Source: Pseudomonas sp. QTF5
GTDB lineage: Bacteria; Pseudomonadota; Gammaproteobacteria; Pseudomonadales; Pseudomonadaceae
DNA length: 38,026 bases
Direction: 5' to 3'
Assembly (NCBI RefSeq): GCF_000512695.2
Contig: NZ_AZRW02000046.1
Span: forward strand, 1-38,026
Position 1 is the stretch's first letter. The number at the start of each line of letters is the position of its first letter. Positions 32,603 to 38,026 of this stretch are shown piece by piece. The translations under genes and the position numbers were made by a program. The notes under the pieces are model-generated. The model was not told the origin of the DNA and ran no database searches. It was given only the letters and a program-made list of their open reading frames with translations.

Positions 32603-33553
32603 TCATACCGCAATCGAAGGTAAAGGAAGACCCTCGAGCGATTGCGCACTGCTGGCCTGTTCCGCCATCAGCCAATCCACAAACTTTTGAATCAACGCCC
32701 CACGCCGTTTGCGCTGGGGCAGGACCACGTAATAACCCAGCCTGGACATCACCGTGTCGGCAATCGGGCGACACAACAGACCTTGCGCCAACAAGTTATC
32801 CACAAGGTGCCGCCAGCCGATTGCAACGCCTTGGCCGCCAATCGCCGCCTGAATCAGCAAGGTGTAATTGTCGAAGCGCAGTTGCCCCGGCGCTGGGGCA
32901 GAGGTGATCCCCAACTCGCGAAACACGCCGCTCCAATCGAACCAATTGCTGCTGTGTTCGCCTCGCAGGTGCAGCAGTGGAAACTCCAGCAACGACTGAG
33001 CCGGCAAGGGCAGGGGACGGTCCCTCAATAGCAGTGGGCTGCACACCGGAAACACTTCTTCGCTGAACAGCCAATGGCTCTCGCCTTGCTTGAACCGGCC
33101 ATCGCCGAACAGCACCGCCACATCGATATCGGTACGCAGCATGTTGTGGCTGCGTTCACTGGTGACCAGGCTGACGTCCACTTGAGGGTTGGCGGCATGG
33201 AAGCGGTGCAGGCGAGGCATCAGCCAATACGCAGCGAAAGCAAAGTCGGTGGCCACCTGCAGCACTTCGTGTTGCTGCTGTGCACTGATTGCGCTCAATC
33301 CTGCATCGATATTCTGTAAACCGAGCTGAACTTGCTCGAACAGAATCATCCCGGCCTCGGTCAGCTCAATACCGCGATAAATCCGATCGAACAACCGTAT
33401 AGCGAGTTGTTCCTCCAGCCGTTTGATCTGCTGACTGATGGCAGGTTGTGTGGTGCCAAGCTCCACCGCGGCGGCGGTGAAGCTGCGCTGACGGGCCGCC
33501 CCTTCAAAAGCGCGGAGCAAATCCAGGGACAGATCACCAAGGGCGTCATACAT
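32603..33553 (-). CDS. LysR-type regulator of choline-O-sulfate use
   Basis: This 316-residue transcription factor has a winged helix-turn-helix at about 8-66 (FTAAAVELGTTQPAISQQIKRLEEQ split by the recognition helix) and a LysR effector domain at about 95-300. Its position, divergent from betC, is the typical one for the choline-sulfate-utilization LysR regulators. The ligand is presumably choline-O-sulfate, choline or a derivative. Two 15-bp dyads with the T-N11-A pattern occupy the 114-bp divergent region, one covering this gene's own start codon, which suggests autoregulation. Confidence 0.88.
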   Translation of the reverse strand: MYDALGDLSLDLLRAFEGAARQRSFTAAAVELGTTQPAISQQIKRLEEQLAIRLFDRIYRGIELTEAGMILFEQVQLGLQNIDAGLSAISAQQQHEVLQVATDFAFAAYWLMPRLHRFHAANPQVDVSLVTSERSHNMLRTDIDVAVLFGDGRFKQGESHWLFSEEVFPVCSPLLLRDRPLPLPAQSLLEFPLLHLRGEHSSNWFDWSGVFRELGITSAPAPGQLRFDNYTLLIQAAIGGQGVAIGWRHLVDNLLAQGLLCRPIADTVMSRLGYYVVLPQRKRRGALIQKFVDWLMAEQASSAQSLEGLPLPSIAV

Positions 33554-33605
33554 AAGCTGTGCTTATCCTAGTCATTGCCTGACATGGGCTTTACCACAAA
33601 GGTAA
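33552..33605. promoter_or_regulatory. Two LysR-type dyads in the regulator/betC divergent region
   Basis: ATAAG-CTGTG-CTTAT (33552-33566) overlaps the regulator's start codon, and TTACC-ACAAA-GGTAA (33591-33605) lies on the betC side, centres 39 bp apart. Both contain T-N11-A. The second is centred 70 bp before the betC ATG, a usual place for LysR activation. Confidence 0.6.
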
Positions 33606-33667
33606 TGGGTTTCATGCTCGATCCCAGCACTCTCGCATAAATATCCACTATGGAATGCCGCGATCAC

Positions 33668-35182
33668 ATGAAGCGCAAAAATATTCTTTTCATCATGGCC
33701 GATCAAATGGCCGCGCCAATGTTGCCGTTCTACGGCCCCTCGCCTATTAAACTGCCGAATCTCAGCCGCCTCGCCGCCGAAGGCGTGGTGTTCGACGCCG
33801 CTTATTGCAATAGCCCTCTTTGCGCGCCGTCGCGTTTTACTCTGGTCAGCGGTCAGTTGCCGAGCAAGATCGGCGCCTACGACAACGCCGCCGATTTCCC
33901 CGCCGACATACCGACTTATGCCCACTACCTGCGTCGCCTTGGTTACCGCACAGCGCTGTCGGGCAAGATGCATTTCTGCGGTCCGGACCAGTTGCACGGC
34001 TATGAAGAACGCCTGACCAGCGACATCTACCCGGCCGACTACGGTTGGGCAGTGAACTGGGATGAGCCGGATGTGCGGCCAACCTGGTACCACAACATGT
34101 CATCGGTGCTGCAAGCCGGGCCCTGCGTGCGCACCAATCAGCTGGATTTCGACGAAGAGGTGGTGTTCAAGGCCCAGCAATACCTGTTCGACCACATCCG
34201 CGAGGATGGCGATCAACCGTTCTGCCTGACCGTCTCAATGACTCACCCACACGACCCGTACACGATTCCCAAGGCCTTCTGGGATATGTACGACGACGCC
34301 GACATCCCCTTGCCCGAGACACCCGCACAGGATGAACTCGATCCTCATTCCCAGCGTTTGCTCAAGGTCTATGACCTGTGGGACAAGCCGCTGCCTGTGG
34401 ATAAGATTCGCGACGCGCGTCGTGCCTACTTCGGTGCGTGCAGCTATATCGACAGCAACGTCGGCAAACTTCTGCAAACACTCGAGGAAACCGGGCTGAT
34501 CGATGACACCATCATCGTATTCTCCGGTGATCACGGCGACATGCTCGGCGAGCGCGGCCTCTGGTACAAAATGCACTGGTACGAAATGGCTGCCCGTGTA
34601 CCGCTGCTGATCAGTGCACCGGGGCAATTCGGCCCTGGCCGGGTCAGCGCAGCGGTGTCCACTGCCGACCTGCTACCGACTTTTGTGGAATTGGCTGGCG
34701 GCTCACTGGAACCGGGCCTGCCACTGGATGGCCGCTCGCTGGTTTCGCACCTGCAAGGGCAGGGCGGTCACGACGAAGTCTTCGGTGAGTACATGGCCGA
34801 AGGCACCATCAGCCCGTTGATGATGATTCGCCGTGGTGCCTACAAATTCATCTACAGCGAAGACGACCCTTGCCTACTCTTCGACGTATCTAACGACCTG
34901 CGTGAACAAGAAGAACTCAGCCAGTCGCCGCAACATCGGCAGCTTTTCGAGGATTTTCTCGCCGAAGCGCGGGCTAAATGGGATATCCCGGCGATCCACC
35001 AGCAGGTGCTCGCCAGTCAACGACGCCGGCGTTTCGTCGCCGACGCCCTGACCATCGGCAAGCTGAAGAGCTGGGATCACCAGCCTCTGGTGGACGCCAG
35101 TCAACAGTACATGCGCAACCACATCGACCTCGACGATCTGGAACGTAAAGCACGTTATCCACAACCCTGCCAAAACCAATAA
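33668..35182 (+). CDS. betC: Choline sulfatase BetC
   Basis: This 504-residue enzyme of the alkaline phosphatase/sulfatase superfamily hydrolyses choline-O-sulfate to choline and sulfate. The sulfatase signature C52-A-P-S-R carries the cysteine converted to formylglycine. D12 (MADQM) and the GDHGDMLGERGLW segment supply metal ligands. The C-terminal part (about 440-500), with RRRFVADALTIGKLKSWDHQP, is the extension characteristic of choline sulfatases. No signal peptide is present, so it acts in the cytoplasm and the substrate must be imported. Choline can then be oxidized to glycine betaine. ATG at 33668 gives the family length; an upstream start at 33650 is less likely. The binding protein follows 16 bases later. 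Confidence 0.95.
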   Translation: MKRKNILFIMADQMAAPMLPFYGPSPIKLPNLSRLAAEGVVFDAAYCNSPLCAPSRFTLVSGQLPSKIGAYDNAADFPADIPTYAHYLRRLGYRTALSGKMHFCGPDQLHGYEERLTSDIYPADYGWAVNWDEPDVRPTWYHNMSSVLQAGPCVRTNQLDFDEEVVFKAQQYLFDHIREDGDQPFCLTVSMTHPHDPYTIPKAFWDMYDDADIPLPETPAQDELDPHSQRLLKVYDLWDKPLPVDKIRDARRAYFGACSYIDSNVGKLLQTLEETGLIDDTIIVFSGDHGDMLGERGLWYKMHWYEMAARVPLLISAPGQFGPGRVSAAVSTADLLPTFVELAGGSLEPGLPLDGRSLVSHLQGQGGHDEVFGEYMAEGTISPLMMIRRGAYKFIYSEDDPCLLFDVSNDLREQEELSQSPQHRQLFEDFLAEARAKWDIPAIHQQVLASQRRRRFVADALTIGKLKSWDHQPLVDASQQYMRNHIDLDDLERKARYPQPCQNQ

Positions 35183-35198
35183 TGTTAAGGGGAAGTCC

Positions 35199-36131
35199 AT
35201 GCAAAGGTTATCCACAGTACTGACGGTCGGGCTTCTGGCTCTGGGCAGCGCCTCGGCCTATGCCGAGCAAAACTGCGAGACGGTGAAAATGGCCGACCCT
35301 GGCTGGAGCGACATCGCTGCAACCAACGCCATCACCGGGTTTCTGCTGGACGGCATGGGCTACAAAGCCAAAGTCGACACGCTGGCGGTGCCGATCACCT
35401 TTGGCGGCCTGAAAGATGGCCAGGTGGACGTGTTTATGGGTAACTGGATGCCAGCGCAGCAAGGCTTCTACGACAAATTCGTGGCCAACGGCGACGTTAC
35501 TCAACTGGCGAAGAACCTCGACGGCACCGAGTTCACGCTGGCGGTCCCGGATTATGTTTGGGACGCGGGTGTGCATAACTTTAACGACCTGAACAAGTAT
35601 GCCGAGCTACACCCAAAAGAAGTCGACAAGAAGATCTATGGCATCGGCTCTGGCGCGCCGGCGAACATTTCGCTGCAGGAGATCATCAAGAAGAACGACT
35701 TCGATCTGGGTCAGTGGAAGCTGGTCGAATCCAGCGAGCAGGCGATGCTGGCCGAAGTGTCTCGTGCGGTGAAGAAACAGAAGTTCGTGACCTTCCTCGG
35801 CTGGACGCCACATCCGATGAACGTGCAGCTGAAAATGCATTATCTGAAGGGCGGCGAGAAATATTTCGGCGACACCGGCAGCGTTTATACACTGACCCGT
35901 AAAGGTTATGCACAGGCCTGTCCGAATGTCGGCAAGCTGCTCACCAACCTGAGTTTTACCCAGGAAATGGAGAACAGCATCATGGCCGAGGTGGTGAACA
36001 AAAAGATCAGCAATGCCGCGGCGGCCAAGGCATGGATCAAGGCCAATCCGGAGGTGTTGGATAAGTGGCTGGACGGTGTGAAAACCGTGGACGGGAAGGA
36101 TGCGTTGCCGGCGGTCAAAGCCAAACTCTAG
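35199..36131 (+). CDS. choX: Choline-type ABC transporter substrate-binding protein
   Basis: This 310-residue periplasmic protein has a signal peptide (about 1-22, cleavage after SAYA) and the OpuAC-type quaternary-amine binding fold of the choline binding protein family. Tryptophans W36 (PGWSDI), W83 (GNWMP) and W202 (LGWTP), with Y119 nearby, are candidates for the aromatic cage that holds the trimethylammonium group. The usual permease and ATPase genes (choW, choV) are absent, so it must feed a transporter encoded elsewhere. Given its pairing with betC, choline-O-sulfate itself is a likely ligand. The AAGGGGA ribosome site is strong. The symbol is by family. Confidence 0.9.
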   Translation: MQRLSTVLTVGLLALGSASAYAEQNCETVKMADPGWSDIAATNAITGFLLDGMGYKAKVDTLAVPITFGGLKDGQVDVFMGNWMPAQQGFYDKFVANGDVTQLAKNLDGTEFTLAVPDYVWDAGVHNFNDLNKYAELHPKEVDKKIYGIGSGAPANISLQEIIKKNDFDLGQWKLVESSEQAMLAEVSRAVKKQKFVTFLGWTPHPMNVQLKMHYLKGGEKYFGDTGSVYTLTRKGYAQACPNVGKLLTNLSFTQEMENSIMAEVVNKKISNAAAAKAWIKANPEVLDKWLDGVKTVDGKDALPAVKAKL

Positions 36132-36136
36132 TTTCA

Positions 36137-36226
36137 TGTGGGAGCGGGCTTGCTCGCGAAGGGGTCATCAGATCCGGCATTTATGTCGACTGACACACCG
36201 CATTCGCGAGCAAGCCCGCTCCCACA
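36137..36226. repeat. REP doublet (REPIN) between the binding protein and SulP genes
   Basis: TGTGGGAGCGGGCTTGCTCG and its inverted partner CGAGCAAGCCCGCTCCCACA flank a spacer with GTCGACTGACACACCGCA, close to the spacer of the element at 20279 and in the same orientation. Confidence 0.9.
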
Positions 36227-36284
36227 GTGGGAACGATCAGCGTCGGCCTGATACTCTTCCGTAAAACCCCGCCCGAGAGGACCC

Positions 36285-37853
36285 ATGGCCTTCCCCAGCC
36301 GCCATTCACTCTTTCCCTTCCTGACCTGGTTGCCCCGGCAAACCCGCGCCAGCGTCGGCCGTGACCTGATTGTCGGCCTGAGCGGTGCAATTCTCGCGTT
36401 GCCACAATCGATTGCCTACGCGCTGATCGCCGGTCTCCCACCGGAATATGGCTTGTACGCCGCCATCATCCCGGTGCTGATTGCCTGCCTGTGGGGTTCG
36501 TCGTGGCATTTGATCTGCGGTCCTACGGCGGCTATTTCCATCGTCCTGTACGCCAGCGTCAGTCCTCTGGCCGTCCCCGCGTCGCAGGACTACGTCACGC
36601 TGATCCTGCTTCTGACATTCCTGGCGGGCATTTTCCAGTGGTTGCTGGGTTTGCTGCGTTTCGGCGCCTTGGTGAATTTCGTCTCTCACTCGGTGGTGCT
36701 CGGCTTCACCCTTGGCGCAGCGGTGGTGATTGCCATTGGGCAATTGCCGAATCTGCTGGGGCTGGATGTGCCCAACCAGGCCACGGCGCTGAACAGCCTG
36801 GTGCTGCTGTTCAGTCATCTCAGTGAGGTGGACAAACCCTCGCTGGTACTGGGCCTGGCCACGGTGGTGGTGGGGATCGTGCTGAAACTGCTGGTGCCGC
36901 GCTGGCCGACGCTGTTGATCGCTCTGGCCCTGAGCGGGTTGCTGGTGTGGCTGTGGCCAGCGATGTTCGGTCATGTGAAGCTGGTCAGCGCCTTTGTCGG
37001 GCGGTTGCCGCCCTTCAGCCCGCTGCCTCTGGATCTGGACCTGGTGTTGCGCCTGCTGCCTAGCGCGGTGGCGGTCGGCATGCTCGGGCTGGTGACGAGC
37101 CTGTCGATTGCCCGCTCCTTGTCGGCGCGTTCGCAGCAGTTGCTCGACGCCAATCAAGAAGTCCGCGCCCAGGGTTTTTCGAACATGGTCGGTGCGTTTT
37201 TTTCCGGCTCACTGTCAGCCGGCTCCTTCACTCGCTCGGCCCTGAGCTATGACGCCGGGGCCTGTTCACCGCTGGCGGGTGTTTTTTCAGCGGTGTGGGT
37301 GGCGTTGTTCGCTATCTTCGGTGCGGTATTGATCGCGCACATTCCGATTCCGGCCATGGCCGGCAGCATTTTGTTGATCGCCTGGGGATTGGTCGACCAT
37401 CGCGGCATTCGCGCCTTGTTGCGGGTCAGCCGTGCCGAGTTTCTGGTCATGGCACTGACCTGTGTCGCGACGCTGTTGCTGGAGTTGCAAACGGCGATCT
37501 ACGCCGGCGTGCTGGCCTCGCTGTTCTTCTACCTCAAGCGCACCTCGCAACCACGGGTGCAGCATTGGCGTGAGGGCGACGAAGACATTCTGCGAGTCGG
37601 CGGTTCAATCTTTTTCGGCGCCAGCCATTACCTGCAAGTGCGTTTGCAAAGGATGCACGGTGCACGGGTAGTGATCGAGGCGCAGCAGATCAACTTCATC
37701 GACTATTCAGGCGTGGAAATGCTGCACCAGGAAGCGCGACGGCTGCTGCGCCAGGATCGCAGCCTGACCCTGCGGCGGGCACGGCCGCAGGTGGTGGAAG
37801 AATTGAGAAAGCTCGAAGGTGCGGAGAAATGCCCGATTCGCTTCGAAGATTGA
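36285..37853 (+). CDS. SulP family anion transporter with STAS domain
   Basis: This 522-residue inner-membrane transporter of the SLC26/SulP family has about 12 helices (residues about 20-405), with the family segment IVGLSGAILALPQSIAYALI then GLPPEYGLYAAIIP, and a C-terminal STAS domain at about 420-515 (IDYSGVEMLHQEARRLL). SulP proteins carry sulfate, bicarbonate or related anions. In this setting sulfate, or the choline-O-sulfate zwitterion, is the obvious candidate. A GAGAGGA site precedes ATG 36285. It is separated from the binding protein gene by a REPIN but may still be in the same transcript. Confidence 0.9.
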   Translation: MAFPSRHSLFPFLTWLPRQTRASVGRDLIVGLSGAILALPQSIAYALIAGLPPEYGLYAAIIPVLIACLWGSSWHLICGPTAAISIVLYASVSPLAVPASQDYVTLILLLTFLAGIFQWLLGLLRFGALVNFVSHSVVLGFTLGAAVVIAIGQLPNLLGLDVPNQATALNSLVLLFSHLSEVDKPSLVLGLATVVVGIVLKLLVPRWPTLLIALALSGLLVWLWPAMFGHVKLVSAFVGRLPPFSPLPLDLDLVLRLLPSAVAVGMLGLVTSLSIARSLSARSQQLLDANQEVRAQGFSNMVGAFFSGSLSAGSFTRSALSYDAGACSPLAGVFSAVWVALFAIFGAVLIAHIPIPAMAGSILLIAWGLVDHRGIRALLRVSRAEFLVMALTCVATLLLELQTAIYAGVLASLFFYLKRTSQPRVQHWREGDEDILRVGGSIFFGASHYLQVRLQRMHGARVVIEAQQINFIDYSGVEMLHQEARRLLRQDRSLTLRRARPQVVEELRKLEGAEKCPIRFED

Positions 37854-37881
37854 AACTCTGACGTTGATGCAACGGCATAAC

Positions 37882-37967
37882 CTGTGGCGAGGAAGCTTGC
37901 TCCCGCTCGGGTGCGAAGCGCCCGCAGATTTTAGGGCTGCTTCGCAACCCAGCGGGAGCAAGCTCTT
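37882..37967. repeat. REP doublet of the GGGAGCAAGCTTCC class
   Basis: GGCGAGGAAGCTTGCTCCCG and CGGGAGCAAGCTC face each other with CGAAGCGC and GGCTGCTTCGCAACCC between. It follows the SulP stop codon. Confidence 0.82.
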
Positions 37968-37975
37968 ATAGAACA

Positions 37976-38026
37976 AAATTTATCTCATTGATTTTAAAGA
38001 TAAATTTATTTGCCGATTTATCGGCA
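37976..38026. promoter_or_regulatory. AT-rich palindromes at the right edge
   Basis: AAATTTATC (37976-37984) and GATAAATTT (37999-38007) form a 9-bp dyad, directly followed by TGCCGA-TTTA-TCGGCA (38011-38026). The composition differs sharply from the surroundings. It may be a promoter/operator of a gene beyond the window. Confidence 0.4.

Overview
The window looks like chromosomal DNA of a fluorescent-group Pseudomonas. It has high GC and dense genes. Its gene order (thrB, DUF2782, polA, ersA, engB, cytochrome c5 and c4, dsbA, a phosphatase-family gene, a GGDEF gene, ampDh2, kinB-algB, gltP) matches the order I know from the P. aeruginosa PA5495-PA5479 stretch. The intergenic 'GTGGGAGCGGGCTTGCTCGCGA' and 'GGGAGCAAGCTCCC' repeats are typical of P. 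fluorescens-type REP elements. No rRNA, tRNA, CRISPR, prophage or transposase was seen.

Left block (1-10 kb): homoserine kinase and a small exported protein run leftward. DNA polymerase I runs rightward and is followed by the small RNA ErsA with its own envelope-stress (AlgU/sigma22) promoter. EngB diverges from a cytochrome c5-c4 pair. DsbA, an endonuclease/exonuclease/phosphatase-fold protein and a GGDEF diguanylate cyclase follow. The polymerase has lost two acidic residues of the proofreading site, the most unexpected coding observation here.

Middle block (10-19 kb): the lipoprotein amidase AmpDh2, a CSS/EAL c-di-GMP phosphodiesterase, and the alginate regulators KinB and AlgB facing it. 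Beyond algB lie two long non-coding stretches holding a three-way-junction-like fold, a sigma54-type promoter for a small membrane protein, a DUF1328 gene, a hairpin-rich probable RNA with a 24-codon ORF, and a phased CGGCAT repeat array ahead of gltP.

Right-middle block (19-31 kb): a fused SpmA/SpmB-like nucleoside-recognition membrane protein; a tightly overlapping MCE/Mla-type lipid transport operon (permease with STAS domain, ATPase, MlaD-like protein, lipoprotein); a DUF5924/DUF2914 membrane protein; an anchored M16 peptidase; a Na/Pi cotransporter; a TerC protein; and a citrate-metal transporter. The transporter's leader carries an A-rich Crc/Hfq-like motif fused to the start of a 26-codon upstream ORF.

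Right block (31-38 kb): a GFA protein, a DOPA-4,5-dioxygenase-like protein, a Rossmann-fold protein, then a choline-O-sulfate module: LysR regulator, choline sulfatase BetC, a choline-type binding protein without its own ABC permease, and a SulP transporter. Two dyads in the LysR/betC divergent region look like regulator sites. The window ends in AT-rich palindromes.
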